A stretch of 64,000 bases of DNA. Source: Brevibacterium senegalense (GTDB lineage Bacteria; Actinomycetota; Actinomycetes; Actinomycetales; Brevibacteriaceae). Shown here in pieces: positions 34,679 to 44,386 of the stretch. Position numbers and translations under genes: made by a program. Under the pieces are notes generated by a model, which saw only the letters and a program-made list of their open reading frames with translations, did not search any database and was not told the DNA's origin. The stretch spans positions 100,327 through 164,326 of the forward strand of contig NZ_HE978603.1 in NCBI RefSeq assembly GCF_000285835.1, written 5' to 3'. The first letter of the stretch is position 1, and every line of letters starts with the position of its first letter.

Positions 34679-35453
34679 GAACGGCACCGCCCCGGCCATC
34701 GAGTTCCGCGGCGTCGAGAAGCGGTTCGGCGATCACACGGTGCTCAAGGGGCTGGACTTCACCGTGAGTCCGGGCGAGCGCGTCACCCTCATCGGGCCCA
34801 GCGGGTCCGGCAAGACGACGATCCTGCGCCTCATCATGACACTCGAGTCGCTGACGGACGGCTACATCTTCGTGCACGGCGACCCGCTCACCCACGAGGA
34901 GCGCGGCGGCAAGCGGGTCGCGCTGCCGGGCAAGCAGGTGCGGGCGAACACGAAGCGCATCGGCATGGTGTTCCAGCACTTCAACCTGTTCCCCAACATG
35001 ACGGTCATCGAGAACCTCGTGGAGGCCCCCATCCACGTGCTGGGGCTCAGCCGTGCGGAGGCGACGGAGAAGGCCCGCGGACTCCTGGCGAAGGTGGGGC
35101 TCTCCGACAAGGAGACGGAGCACCCTTCGCGCCTGTCCGGCGGGCAGCAGCAGCGCGTCGCGATCGCCCGCGCCCTGGCGATGGATCCGGACATCCTGCT
35201 GCTGGACGAGGTGACGAGCGCGCTGGACCCGGAACTGGTGGACGACGTCCTCCAGGTGCTGCGCGACATCGCGCGGGAGACGGACATCACGATGCTCATC
35301 GTCACGCACGAGATGCAGTTCGCCCGCGACGTGTCCCAGCGGGTCATGATGTTCGACGGCGGCGTCATCCTCGAGGAGGGGCATCCGGAGGACATCTTCA
35401 CCCACCCCACGCAGGAGCGGACGCGGAAGTTCCTCTCCGCGGTCCTCGACTGA
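34665..35453 (+). CDS. ehuA: ABC transporter ATPase, EhuA type
   Basis: Cytosolic ATPase powering the importer. Walker A GPSGSGKTTILR near residue 44, Q-loop MVFQHFNLFPNM, signature LSGGQQQRVAIARAL, Walker B ILLLDEVTSALDPE and the switch His in IVTHEMQFARDV are all present. The start is TTG with GGAG at about 7 nt, inside the ehuD end. The length of 262 residues is normal. It ends the ehuBCDA operon; rsmD converges from the other side. Confidence 0.88.
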   Translation: MPPTENGTAPAIEFRGVEKRFGDHTVLKGLDFTVSPGERVTLIGPSGSGKTTILRLIMTLESLTDGYIFVHGDPLTHEERGGKRVALPGKQVRANTKRIGMVFQHFNLFPNMTVIENLVEAPIHVLGLSRAEATEKARGLLAKVGLSDKETEHPSRLSGGQQQRVAIARALAMDPDILLLDEVTSALDPELVDDVLQVLRDIARETDITMLIVTHEMQFARDVSQRVMMFDGGVILEEGHPEDIFTHPTQERTRKFLSAVLD

Positions 35454-35478
35454 GGGTTGAGGGTCGGTCCGGACCGGT

Positions 35479-36078
35479 TCAGTCCGCGGTGCCGTCCTGT
35501 GTCGCGGCACCGTCCTGGTCGATGAGCTGGAGCAGCCACATGCGGGTCTCCCCGTACGTCTTCTCCCGGTACACCTCGAGGCGGTCCGGCAGGTCCGGCT
35601 GCGGAGAACGCACCGACCGCTCGACGACCAGGAGGGCGGACAGGCCGTCCAGCAGATCCTCGAGGGACGCCAGCAGGCGCGCCAGCTCGTCCTCCCCCAG
35701 CAGGTAGGGCGGGTCCGCGAACACGAGGTCGAAGGACTCCCCGTCCTCGCGCAGCCGCTCGACGGCGGTCTGCGCCCGCTGTCCCAGCACGCGGGTGCGG
35801 GTCTCCTCCCCCAGGTCCGCGATGCTGCGGGCGATCGCCGCCTGCGGCCCGGACCCCTGGTCGACGAGGGTCACGTGCGCGGCGCCGCGGCTCAGTGCCT
35901 CGAGCCCCAGGGAGCCGGAACCGGCGAACAGGTCGAGGACCCGGGCACCGGCGCAGGCATCCATGCCGTCGAGCATCGCGAAGAGCGATTCGCGCACCCG
36001 GTCCGGTGTGGGGCGGGTGTCCCGGCCTCGAGGTGCATGGAGAGGGCGGCCCCGGTGGCGGCCCGCGATGATCCGCAT
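35479..36078 (-). CDS. rsmD: 16S rRNA (guanine966-N2)-methyltransferase
   Basis: SAM-dependent enzyme modifying G966 of 16S rRNA. The start RIIAGRHRGRPLHAPRGRDTRP and TPDRVRESLFAML are family-specific. Motif I LDLFAGSGSLGLEALSRGA and the catalytic DPPY (FADPPYLLG) are present. Length is 199 residues. It starts 1 nt after the recG stop, so it is coupled with recG. Confidence 0.95.
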   Translation of the reverse strand: MRIIAGRHRGRPLHAPRGRDTRPTPDRVRESLFAMLDGMDACAGARVLDLFAGSGSLGLEALSRGAAHVTLVDQGSGPQAAIARSIADLGEETRTRVLGQRAQTAVERLREDGESFDLVFADPPYLLGEDELARLLASLEDLLDGLSALLVVERSVRSPQPDLPDRLEVYREKTYGETRMWLLQLIDQDGAATQDGTAD

Positions 36079-36079
36079 G

Positions 36080-38257
36080 TCAGCCCGCCTCGATGAGGTC
36101 TTCGTCCGTGTCCGCGAAGATGAGCGCGATGAGGCGGGTCAGCGCGGGCACGCTCCGCAGCGCGGGGTCCTGCTCCAGCAGCTGAGCCGCGTCGGCCTTG
36201 GCGCCCCGGATGATCTCCTCATCGCGCAGCACGGAGAGGTGGCGCAGGCTCGAGCGCCCGCCCCACTGGGCGCGACCCAGCACATCGCCCTCGCGCCGGC
36301 TGCGGATGTCGTACTCCGCCAGCGCGAAGCCGTCCAGCGTCCCCGCGACGGTCGTGAGCCGCTCCATCGCCTCCGACTCCGGGTCCGCCTGCGTGAGGAG
36401 GAAGCAGAGGGACTCGTCGCCGGCGCGCCCTACGCGTCCGCGCAGCTGGTGCAGCTGGGCGACGCCGAACCGGTCCGCATCGAGGATCACCATGACCCGC
36501 GCGTTGGGCACGTCGATGCCCACCTCGATGACCGTCGTGGACACGAGCACGTCGATCTGACCGGCGGCGAAGGACCGCATCGTGTCGTCCTTCTCGTCCG
36601 CCGGCAGCTGTCCGTGCAGCACCCCGATGTGCGCACCGGCCAGGGCGGGGGTCTCCCGCAGGATCTGCGCTACGTCCTCCACGCCCGGCCGTGCCGCACC
36701 GGTCTCCGGGTCCGGCGCGGTCGCCTCGATGCGGGGCAGCACGACGAACGACTGCTGGCCGCGGTCCGCATGCTCGCCCACGACCTCCAGCACGCGGTCG
36801 ACCCAGTGCGGGTGCTGCGCCAGCGACACGAGGTGGGTCGTGATCTGCTTCCGCCCCGTGGGCATGTGCGTGAGCGTCGAGACGTCGAGGTCGCCGAAGA
36901 CGGTCATCGCCGCCGTGCGCGGGATGGGTGTCGCGGTCATGACGAGCGTGTGGGGCGTGCGCCCGCCGGCCTTCTGCCGCAGCGCTTCCCGCTGTTCGAC
37001 GCCGAACCGGTGCTGCTCGTCGACGACGACCATGCCCAGGTCGTGGAAGATCGTTGTGTCCGACAGGAGCGCGTGCGTGCCCACGACGATGTCGACGTCC
37101 CCGATCGACAGGTCCAGCAGCGTGCGCCGCCGCTCCTGCGTCGACAGGGATCCGGTCAACAGGGCGATGACGACGCCGTTCTCCTGGCGCAGCAGCGCGG
37201 ACTCCGCCGCGAAGTCGCCCAGCGCCTGCGCGAAGGAGCGGAAGTGCTGGGCCGCCAGCACCTCCGTGGGCGCCAGCAGCGCCGCCTGGGCACCGGAGTC
37301 GACCGTCTGGAGCATCGCCCGCAGGGCCACGAGCGTCTTGCCGGAGCCCACATCGCCCTGCAGCAGCCGGTTCATGGGCACCGCCCCGGCCAGCTCCTTC
37401 TCGATCTCCTCGCCCGCCTGCTGCTGGGACGGCGTCAGCGCGAACGGGAGCGCGGCGTCGAAGGCCGCGAGCGTCCCGTCCGAGCGGCCGGGCAGGGCCG
37501 CCGCGTGCAGCGCCGCGTGCTCGCGGCGGCGCTGGTGCAGCACCGTCTGGAGCGCCAGCGCCTCCTCGTACCGCCACCGCTGGGTCGCATTCCCCGCCTC
37601 CTCCATCGTCCGCGGCCGGTGCATGCCCCAGTAGGCGGTCCGCAGGTCCTGGATCCCGTGCTTCTCCCGCAGGAAATCCGGAATCGGGTCCTCGTACGCG
37701 GAGGCAGGAGCGGCGTCCAGCGCGGCCCGGATGATGCGCCGGAAGGCGGCCGCTTTGACCCCCTTGACGAACCGGTAGACGGGGACCGGCGCGGTGGGGG
37801 CGAACGCCTGCTCGGCCTCGGTGCCCTTCGCGACCTCGCCGTCCGCGGTGAGGACGGTGGGGTTGCCCAGCTGCAGGCGGCCCCGGTAGTGCTGGATCCG
37901 GGCGGTCATGAGCAGCCGGCTGCCGGCTTCGAACGACTTGACCAGCCACTGCTGGTTGAAGAAGACCGCGTCCGTCGTGCGGTCGTTGTCCGTGACGGTG
38001 ACCGTCGTGAGCTGCCCCTTGCGGTTCTGCATGCGGCGCGAACTGATGTCGACGACCGTCACGTGGAGGACGACGTCCTCGCCGTCCGGCAGCTGCTCCA
38101 GCCCGCGGATGTCCGTGAAGGTGCCCGGGTCGATCCACCGGTGCGGCAGGTGCCGCAGCAGTCCGTCGAGGTCGCGGATCCCCGCCGTGACGAGCGCCTT
38201 CCGACTGCGCCCTGCGGCCTCCGCGAAGACCTGCTCCTCCGGTGTCGCGTCACTCAA
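36080..38257 (-). CDS. recG: ATP-dependent DNA helicase RecG
   Basis: Branch-migration helicase that regresses stalled forks. The N-terminal wedge (OB-type) domain includes VTVTDNDRTTDAVFFNQQWL; the helicase core has LTPSQQQAGEEI, Walker A GDVGSGKT, VVDEQHRFGVEQR, MTATPIPRT, and VLVSTTVIEVGIDVPNA with QLRGRVGRAG. The start is most likely the TTG at 38257, overlapping the DAK2 gene stop by 8 nt; about 40 further upstream codons are antisense-like. Length is 725 residues. It sits in the DAK2-recG-rsmD unit. Confidence 0.95.
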   Translation of the reverse strand: MSDATPEEQVFAEAAGRSRKALVTAGIRDLDGLLRHLPHRWIDPGTFTDIRGLEQLPDGEDVVLHVTVVDISSRRMQNRKGQLTTVTVTDNDRTTDAVFFNQQWLVKSFEAGSRLLMTARIQHYRGRLQLGNPTVLTADGEVAKGTEAEQAFAPTAPVPVYRFVKGVKAAAFRRIIRAALDAAPASAYEDPIPDFLREKHGIQDLRTAYWGMHRPRTMEEAGNATQRWRYEEALALQTVLHQRRREHAALHAAALPGRSDGTLAAFDAALPFALTPSQQQAGEEIEKELAGAVPMNRLLQGDVGSGKTLVALRAMLQTVDSGAQAALLAPTEVLAAQHFRSFAQALGDFAAESALLRQENGVVIALLTGSLSTQERRRTLLDLSIGDVDIVVGTHALLSDTTIFHDLGMVVVDEQHRFGVEQREALRQKAGGRTPHTLVMTATPIPRTAAMTVFGDLDVSTLTHMPTGRKQITTHLVSLAQHPHWVDRVLEVVGEHADRGQQSFVVLPRIEATAPDPETGAARPGVEDVAQILRETPALAGAHIGVLHGQLPADEKDDTMRSFAAGQIDVLVSTTVIEVGIDVPNARVMVILDADRFGVAQLHQLRGRVGRAGDESLCFLLTQADPESEAMERLTTVAGTLDGFALAEYDIRSRREGDVLGRAQWGGRSSLRHLSVLRDEEIIRGAKADAAQLLEQDPALRSVPALTRLIALIFADTDEDLIEAG

Positions 38258-39887
38258 CGCCGACCACCAGCCACGAGCTGGACTGCCCGCCGTCGATGAC
38301 CACGGCCTCGGCGTCCGTGTGCTCCGCATCGATCCGGATGTGCAGGCGGGCGACCGCGGCCTCGGGCATCTCGGCACCCACGAGCAGGGTCACGAGGTCG
38401 CCGCCGGCCCCCAGCAGGCGGTCGACGAGGTCGCCGGCGGCGGCCTCCGGATCCGCGCCCACCGCGCGGATCCGGCCGTCGACGAGGGTGAGGGCGTCGC
38501 CCTGCGAGTACAGGAGCGGACCCTGCCCGTGGTCCTCCGGCGCCAGGACGACGGCGCCCACCCGGGTGCCCGCGGCCGCCGCGACCATGTCCGTGAGCAC
38601 GTCGTCCGCGTTCCCGGACGGATCGAAGACGGCGGCGGCCGCCGCGACCGAGGCCGCGTCCCGGGTCCGCAGGACCTTGGCCGTTCCCAGCCCGGCCAGG
38701 GCCTCGGCCGCGGTCACAGAGTCCGGCAGGACGAAGGCGGCGGACTCAGCCAGCTGCGCGGCGAAGTCGACCGCCTCGCGCAGGTCGGGGCGGTCGGAGC
38801 GGACCGCGAACGCACCCGTGAGCGCCAGGGACAGGAGGAGGCCCGGGCCGTCGGCCAGGGCGATGAGGGTGGCGGGGTCGTCCGCCGGGCGGGTGCTGGA
38901 GAGGTCCTCGACGCGCAGGTCGACGACGCGGTGGACGTCCATGACCTCGAGGAGACGGCGCGCCTCGTCGACTCCCCCGCCGTGGGCGGTGTGGACGTGG
39001 ACCTGCGGCCAGTCGACGACGATGCTGGTGCCGCCGGCGCGGGTGAGCGCACGCTTGAGCGGGCGGGTGCGGTCGCGGGTCTCGCCCAGGTGCGCGACCA
39101 GTTCGAAGCCGATCTCGCCGCCGTGGGCGCCCAGGTCCGGCAGATCGGGCAGAGCTGAACGGTCCGTCGTCCCGGCCGGGGTCTCCGGGGCGGTCGTCGC
39201 TGCGGAGTCTCCCGGCACGGCCGCCACGGCGTCCTCACCGGCGACCGTGACGCAGAGGAGGTCGAAGAGCTCGACGATGCCGGAGGAACCGGCGTCGACG
39301 ACGCGGTTCTCGCGCAGGACGGGCAGCTGGCCGGTCGTCTCGCGCAGGGCCGCGCGCGAGCGCTCCCGCACCGCCAACACCAGCTGCAGGAGGTCGTCGC
39401 CGGCCTCCGCGCGCTCGCGGGCCTCGTCCGCCATCGCGTCGAGCACCGTCACCATCGTGCCGTCGACCGGGTCCGCCAGCGCGTCGCGGGCGCGGGCCGC
39501 GGCCAGGCCCAGGGCGGCGGCGAACGACTGCGCATCCGGGACCTCCACCCCTGCCAGTGCGTCCGCGACCCCGCGCAGGGCGACGGAGAGGATGAGGCCG
39601 GAGTTGCCGCGTGCGCCGCGCTGCGCGCCGGTCGCCATCGCCTCGACGACCTGCGGCAGGGTGACCGCGCCGTCCAGAGATTCGACCGCGCGGTAGGCGG
39701 AGCGGACGGTCAGGTAGAGATTGGTGCCCGTGTCGCCGTCCGGGACGGGGAACACGTTGATCGCGTTGATGCCGCTGCGCTCACGGCGCAGCCGGTCGAC
39801 GGTGCGCTTGGCCCACCGGGCCGCCAGGTGGCCGCTGATGCGGGCGTCGGGACCGGGATCCGCCCCTGAACCGATGCGCTTGCCCAC
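38250..39887 (-). CDS. DAK2-domain (FakA-like) kinase-family protein
   Basis: A 545-residue protein with a DAK2 nucleotide-binding domain: RSGINAINVFPVPDGDTGTN near residue 40 and ARGNSGLILSVALRG near 93. The middle and C-terminal regions resemble FakA, the ATP-binding subunit that phosphorylates fatty acids held by FakB. No FakB (DegV) gene is in the window. The GTG start touches the thiL stop (TGAGTG). Location between thiL and recG is the common actinobacterial one. Confidence 0.88.
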   Translation of the reverse strand: MGKRIGSGADPGPDARISGHLAARWAKRTVDRLRRERSGINAINVFPVPDGDTGTNLYLTVRSAYRAVESLDGAVTLPQVVEAMATGAQRGARGNSGLILSVALRGVADALAGVEVPDAQSFAAALGLAAARARDALADPVDGTMVTVLDAMADEARERAEAGDDLLQLVLAVRERSRAALRETTGQLPVLRENRVVDAGSSGIVELFDLLCVTVAGEDAVAAVPGDSAATTAPETPAGTTDRSALPDLPDLGAHGGEIGFELVAHLGETRDRTRPLKRALTRAGGTSIVVDWPQVHVHTAHGGGVDEARRLLEVMDVHRVVDLRVEDLSSTRPADDPATLIALADGPGLLLSLALTGAFAVRSDRPDLREAVDFAAQLAESAAFVLPDSVTAAEALAGLGTAKVLRTRDAASVAAAAAVFDPSGNADDVLTDMVAAAAGTRVGAVVLAPEDHGQGPLLYSQGDALTLVDGRIRAVGADPEAAAGDLVDRLLGAGGDLVTLLVGAEMPEAAVARLHIRIDAEHTDAEAVVIDGGQSSSWLVVGVE

Positions 39888-41090
39888 TCACTCCCCCGAG
39901 CCGCTGAAATGCCTGAAACCGCCGTCCGAGTCGACGGCGGCGAACCCGGAATCCCCCACGGGCACCCCGTCGATCAGCACGGATGGGGCGGCGCTGACCG
40001 GACGCACGCGCCCGACCAGTCTCCACCCTAGCGGATGGACCCCGTCCGGCACCGTCGCGAGGAACCCGTGGTCCTCCCCGCCGGTCAGCACCCACCGGCG
40101 CGCGCGGGCGCGGGCGGAGGGCTCATCCGGGGACGCGTCGACTGCAACGGGCTCGCCCGGGTCCGCACGGGCCGCGTCCTCGAGGGCGCGGACCCGGTGC
40201 GCGACGGGCACGAGGTCGTCCGCCAGCGCGTCCAGTGCCGCGGAGTCCAGGTCGAGGTCGACGCCCGAGGCCCGGGCCAGTCTCCCCGCGTCGGACCCCA
40301 GTCCGTCGGACAGGTCGATGAGTGCGCCCGGCTGTCCGTCCAGCGCCTCCCGCAGCGCGTCGACGGCCTCGTAGTCCGGTCGTGGTGCGCGCTGCGCCTC
40401 GATCGCGACGGCGAGCAGGGTGTCGGAGTCCGTCGCGGGATCGGAGCCCGGCTCCGCGGGCGGGGAGCCGGCGTCCGCGGTCTCCACGGCCTCGGCGGCG
40501 GTGGCCGTCGGGACATCGGCAGCGGACGTCTCCACGGCCTCGGCACCGGCGAAGAGCGCGTCCAGGCCGGCGGCGGCCCAGCCGGTGCGTCCGCCCAGCC
40601 ACACGGTGTGGCCCGGGCGGGCTGCGTTCCGGGTCAGGGGCGCGGTCTGCGCCGGGAGGCTGCCCAGCGCGGTGACGGCGATGACGATCTGCCGGGCGTC
40701 GGACAGGTCGCCGCCCAGCACGACGGCTCCGGCGCGGCCGGCCTCCTCGACGAGCCCGTCGATCAGGCCGTCCACGAAGGAGGCGGGGGTGTCCCCGGGT
40801 GCGGCCAGCGACAGGAGCAGACCGGTGGGTCGGGCTCCCATCGCACGCACATCGGCCAGGTTCTGCGCGGCCGCTTTGACCCCCAGCCGGCGCGCGTCCA
40901 ACCAGCCGTCCAGGAAGTCCTCGCCTTCGACGAGCATGTCCGCGGAGCTCACGAGCCTGCCCGGTGCCTCCGTGACCGCGGCATCGTCACCGGGCCCCAC
41001 GACCACGGTGCCGTCCCGGGGGATGCGGGCGAGGATCCGGGCGATGAGGGCGTCCTCGCCCAGCTGGGCGAACGTGGGAGCAGACGTCAT
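39888..41090 (-). CDS. thiL: Thiamine-monophosphate kinase
   Basis: Last step of thiamine diphosphate synthesis, phosphorylating thiamine monophosphate. Signatures: GEDALIARIL, VVGPGDDAAVTE, SSADMLVEGEDF, GVKAAAQNLADVRAMGARP, LGGDLSDA and ALIDLSDGLGSDAGRLARAS. At 400 residues it is longer than usual (~320-340) because of an Ala/Glu/Thr-rich insert of about 40 residues after GRTGWAAAG. The ATG is preceded by GGTGGG and a CATACT box at 6 nt. It is divergent from the DUF3515 gene. Confidence 0.93.
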   Translation of the reverse strand: MTSAPTFAQLGEDALIARILARIPRDGTVVVGPGDDAAVTEAPGRLVSSADMLVEGEDFLDGWLDARRLGVKAAAQNLADVRAMGARPTGLLLSLAAPGDTPASFVDGLIDGLVEEAGRAGAVVLGGDLSDARQIVIAVTALGSLPAQTAPLTRNAARPGHTVWLGGRTGWAAAGLDALFAGAEAVETSAADVPTATAAEAVETADAGSPPAEPGSDPATDSDTLLAVAIEAQRAPRPDYEAVDALREALDGQPGALIDLSDGLGSDAGRLARASGVDLDLDSAALDALADDLVPVAHRVRALEDAARADPGEPVAVDASPDEPSARARARRWVLTGGEDHGFLATVPDGVHPLGWRLVGRVRPVSAAPSVLIDGVPVGDSGFAAVDSDGGFRHFSGSGE

Positions 41091-41120
41091 CCCACCAGTA
41101 TGCCCGCAGGCGGCGACCGG

Positions 41121-41126
41121 TAGCCT
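41121..41126 (+). promoter_or_regulatory. Candidate -10 for the DUF3515 gene
   Basis: TAGCCT ends 7 nt before the ATG. A CATACT at 41102-41097 on the minus strand lies 6 nt before the divergent thiL ATG. Both genes share a 43-nt intergenic region. Confidence 0.4.
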
Positions 41127-41133
41127 GGAGGGC

Positions 41134-41634
41134 ATGCGCCACCGTCCTCTCCGCCGTTCCCTCGCCGCCGTCCTCGCGGTCGGCACCCTCGTCCTCACGG
41201 GGTGCTCCGGCGCCCTCGTCGTCGATGCGGCGGAGGACGCGGCGAACCCCGACTGCGCCCTGCCGATCCTGCTCATGCCGGATCAGATCGGGGATCTGGA
41301 GCAGCGCACGACCTCGTCCCAGGGGACGACGGCGTGGGGCGAGCCGGCCAGCGTCATCGTCCGCTGCGGCGTGCCGGAGCCCGCCCCCACGACGGATCCG
41401 TGCGTGACCGTCGACGGGGTCGACTGGGTGCAGGTGCGCGGAGACGAGGACACGTGGCAGTTCGTCACCTACGGCCGCTCCCCCGCCGTCGAGGTCCTCG
41501 TGACCCCCACGGTCGTGTCCGGTGCGACGGCGCTGGCGTCCGTGTCCTCCAGCGTGTCGGAGATCGAGCAGACGGCGCAGTGCGTCGACGCTCAGGACGC
41601 CCAGCAGGTCGAGGGCGAGGTCCCCGCCGGGTGA
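41134..41634 (+). CDS. DUF3515 family lipoprotein
   Basis: A 166-residue secreted protein. Basic start RHRPLRRSL, hydrophobic core and lipobox LTGC near residue 24. Paired Cys are seen (NPDCALP, VRCGVPEP, DPCVTVDG, AQCVDAQ). The gene between ddl and thiL in actinobacteria is usually DUF3515, and this fits. The ATG has GGAGGG at 1 nt, while TAGCCT lies 7 nt before it, so a leaderless transcript is plausible. Function unknown. Confidence 0.85.
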   Translation: MRHRPLRRSLAAVLAVGTLVLTGCSGALVVDAAEDAANPDCALPILLMPDQIGDLEQRTTSSQGTTAWGEPASVIVRCGVPEPAPTTDPCVTVDGVDWVQVRGDEDTWQFVTYGRSPAVEVLVTPTVVSGATALASVSSSVSEIEQTAQCVDAQDAQQVEGEVPAG

Positions 41635-41686
41635 ACCGGCGGGGCGTGCTTCGTGGACGGGTCGGCGGGCGGCGCGTCCTGCGGTG

Positions 41687-42808
41687 TCAGCCGGCGGCGC
41701 GGTGGTCGCGCAGCGCGATGTCGACGAGGGTGTCGACCAGTTCGTCGTAGCGCACGCCGGAGCGGTCCCACACGACGGGGAACATCGAGCTGGGGGTGAA
41801 GCCCGGCATCGTGTTGATCTCGTTGATGAGGACGTCGCCGTCCGGCGTCACGAACGCGTCGACGCGGGCCAGCCCGCTGCAGTCGAAGGCGTCGAACACC
41901 TGCCGGGCCAGTTCCTGCACCCGAGCGGTGGACTCCGGGGAGATGTCCGCCGGGCACGTGATCCGCACGGCGTCCGCGTTCAGGTACTTCGTCTCGAAGT
42001 CGTAGAAGTCTGCGCCCGTCACTTCGATCTCGCCGGGGACGCTGGCGCGGGGTCCCTCGTGGAAGCGGGTGCCCAGCACGCCGCACTCGATCTCGCGACC
42101 GGTCACCATCGGCTCGACGATCGCGGCGGAGTCGTGGGCGAACGCCTCTGTCAGCGCGGCGTCCAGCTGCTGTGCGTCCTGCGCGTCCGACACCTTGGAC
42201 ACGCCCATCGACGACCCCGCGTTGGCCGGCTTGACGAAGACGACGTCGCCCAGGGCGCGCAGACGGGCGAGGACGGCGTCCGGGTCCGTGCGGTACTGGC
42301 GGACCGTCACCGGCTCCCACGGGCTCGTGGGGATCCCCGCGTCGCGCAGCACCGCCTTCATGTACCGCTTGTCCATGCCGGCGGCGGACCCCAGCACGCC
42401 GCAGCCCACGTACGGGACGTCCATGAGCTCGAAGAGTCCCTGGATCGTGCCGTCCTCACCGTACGGACCGTGCAGCACGGGGAAGTACACATCGACCGTC
42501 GCGATGTCCTCGACACTGCCGTCCCGCTGGACGACGCGCAGCGGGGCGCGGCGCGTGTCCAGCGGGAAGACGATCTCCGTCCCGTCGTCGACGACCTCCG
42601 GCATCGCCTCCGTGTCGAAGCGGAAGTCCTTCGCGTCGTCGACGATCCGGCAGACGCCCTCGCGGGTCATGCCGATCGGCAGGACACGGTAGCGCTCCTC
42701 GTCGAGTGCGCTGAGGACGCCGGCTGCGGTCACGCAGCTGACGGAGTGCTCCGAGGAGCGGCCGCCGAAGAGGACGGCGACGACGGGACGGGTGTCGGCA
42801 GGGTTCAT
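41687..42808 (-). CDS. ddl: D-alanine-D-alanine ligase
   Basis: ATP-grasp ligase making D-Ala-D-Ala for peptidoglycan. Signatures: VLFGGRSSEHSVSCVTA at the start, VYFPVLHGPYGEDGTIQG, MDKRYMKAVLRDAGI, VKPANAGSSMGVSKV, and the C-terminal metal-binding INEINTMPGFTPSSMFP. The Tyr after MDKR and the Tyr/Ser loop suggest the normal D-Ala specificity, though this is inference. Length is 373 residues. It starts 10 nt after the PEBP stop; SD is weak. Confidence 0.95.
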   Translation of the reverse strand: MNPADTRPVVAVLFGGRSSEHSVSCVTAAGVLSALDEERYRVLPIGMTREGVCRIVDDAKDFRFDTEAMPEVVDDGTEIVFPLDTRRAPLRVVQRDGSVEDIATVDVYFPVLHGPYGEDGTIQGLFELMDVPYVGCGVLGSAAGMDKRYMKAVLRDAGIPTSPWEPVTVRQYRTDPDAVLARLRALGDVVFVKPANAGSSMGVSKVSDAQDAQQLDAALTEAFAHDSAAIVEPMVTGREIECGVLGTRFHEGPRASVPGEIEVTGADFYDFETKYLNADAVRITCPADISPESTARVQELARQVFDAFDCSGLARVDAFVTPDGDVLINEINTMPGFTPSSMFPVVWDRSGVRYDELVDTLVDIALRDHRAAG

Positions 42809-42818
42809 GCGATGGGTG

Positions 42819-43346
42819 TCACTTCGCTTCGTAGGTGGTCTCGATCCAGGCGCGCCCGATCGAGTGGAAGAACAGGTTGAAGCCCACGAAGGCGGGAGTC
42901 GCGGATTCGTCGACCTCCAGCGGGGCGTCCAGGGCGTGCACGATGAAGAAGTAGCGGTGCGGACCGTGGCCGGCCGGCGGGGCGGCGCCCACGAACTCCG
43001 GGGCGCCGGCGTCGTTGCGGACGGTGATCGCGTCCTGGGGCAGCAGTCCCTTGTCCGGGGTGCCGGCACCGGCCGGCAGCTCCGTCACGTCCGCCGGGAG
43101 GTTCGTGACCGTCCAGTGCCAGAAGCCCGAGCCGGTGGGCGCGTCCGGGTCGTAGCAGGTGACGGCGAATGCCTTCGTCTCCTCCGGGAAGCCGGACCAG
43201 GACAGCTGCGGGGACACGTCCTCGCCTCCGGGCACGCCCATCTTCCCCGAGGTCTGGGGAGCGGACAGCTCCCGGCCCTCGGCGATGTCCGTGCTGGTGA
43301 GGTCGAAGCGAGGCAGATCGTTGAGCTTGTGGAAGGGGGTGTTCAC
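42819..43346 (-). CDS. YbhB/YbcL-type PEBP protein
   Basis: Phosphatidylethanolamine-binding/Raf-kinase-inhibitor-like protein of 175 residues. The family pair [13 protein letters not shown] and [13 protein letters not shown] is present, forming the anion-binding pocket. No signal peptide, so cytosolic. The GTG at 43346 has AGAGGA at 4 nt; an ATG five codons upstream lacks an SD. Its ligand in bacteria is unknown. It lies between gpsA and ddl on the same strand. Confidence 0.9.
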   Translation of the reverse strand: MNTPFHKLNDLPRFDLTSTDIAEGRELSAPQTSGKMGVPGGEDVSPQLSWSGFPEETKAFAVTCYDPDAPTGSGFWHWTVTNLPADVTELPAGAGTPDKGLLPQDAITVRNDAGAPEFVGAAPPAGHGPHRYFFIVHALDAPLEVDESATPAFVGFNLFFHSIGRAWIETTYEAK

Positions 43347-43381
43347 ACTCAGTCCTCTCATAGGTGACGGAGCCGGGCCGA

Positions 43382-44386
43382 TCAGTCGGCCGGACCCTCG
43401 TGCTTGCGCTTTCGAGCCAACAGGAGCGCCCCCAATTCGTCAACCCGCAGGTGGCCGGAGATGACCGCGGCGACCGCCTGGGTGATGGGCAGCTCGACGT
43501 CGTGCGCCTGCCCCAGGGCGAGGACCGCGCTGGCGGACTTGACGCCCTCGGCGACCTGGCGGGTCTCCTCCACCGCTTCGTCGACCGTCATCCCGGTGCC
43601 CAGCAGGCGTCCGAACGAGCGGTTGCGGGACAGGGGCGAGGCGCAGGTGGCGACGAGGTCGCCCAGCCCGGCCAGGCCGGACAGCGTGTGCGTCTGCGCG
43701 CCCATGGCCAGCGCCAGCCGCGTCGTCTCCGCCAGGCCTCGGGTGATGATCGAGGCCTTCGAGTTGTCGCCCAGGCCCTGCCCGTCGCACATGCCCACGG
43801 CCAGTGCGATGACGTTCTTGACGGCGCCACCCAGCTCCACTCCCACGACGTCCGTGTTCGTGTAGGGCCGGAAGTACGAGGTCGCGGACAGCTCGCCCAC
43901 GGCCTCCGCGGTCCGCACGTCCGGCGCCGCGACGACGGTGGCGGTGGGCTGCTCCTGGGCGATCTCCTTCGCCAGGTTGGGGCCGGAGACGACGGCGATG
44001 AGGTCCGGATCGTGACCGGTCACCTCTGAGATGACCTCGCTCATCCGCTTGCCGCTGCTGCGCTCGATGCCCTTCATGAGGCTCACGAGGATCCCGTCCG
44101 CGGGCAGGAGGTCGCGGAGGGCCCCGAGGTTGTCCCGCAACGACTGGGCGGGGACGGCCAGGATGACGGCCTGCGCGCCCGCGAGTGCCTCCTGCGCATC
44201 CGTCGTCGCCGTCACGTTGTGGCCCAGGGCGATATCACCCAGGTAGGCGGAGTTCGTCCGGTGCTCGCGGATCTCCGCGGCGACCTCGTCACGGCGCGCG
44301 AGGACGGTGACGGGGTGTCCCGCATCGCCCACGACCTTCGCGAATGTGGTCCCCCAGGATCCGGCACCCAGCACTGCGGTCCTCAT
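43382..44386 (-). CDS. gpsA: Glycerol-3-phosphate dehydrogenase [NAD(P)+]
   Basis: Makes sn-glycerol-3-phosphate for phospholipids from dihydroxyacetone phosphate. Rossmann motif [13 protein letters not shown] at the start; [23 protein letters not shown], and the catalytic Lys region [16 protein letters not shown] are visible, then GLGDLVATC. The length of 334 residues is normal. It overlaps the plsC stop by 4 nt, which links glycerol-3-phosphate synthesis with its acylation. Confidence 0.97.
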   Translation of the reverse strand: MRTAVLGAGSWGTTFAKVVGDAGHPVTVLARRDEVAAEIREHRTNSAYLGDIALGHNVTATTDAQEALAGAQAVILAVPAQSLRDNLGALRDLLPADGILVSLMKGIERSSGKRMSEVISEVTGHDPDLIAVVSGPNLAKEIAQEQPTATVVAAPDVRTAEAVGELSATSYFRPYTNTDVVGVELGGAVKNVIALAVGMCDGQGLGDNSKASIITRGLAETTRLALAMGAQTHTLSGLAGLGDLVATCASPLSRNRSFGRLLGTGMTVDEAVEETRQVAEGVKSASAVLALGQAHDVELPITQAVAAVISGHLRVDELGALLLARKRKHEGPAD

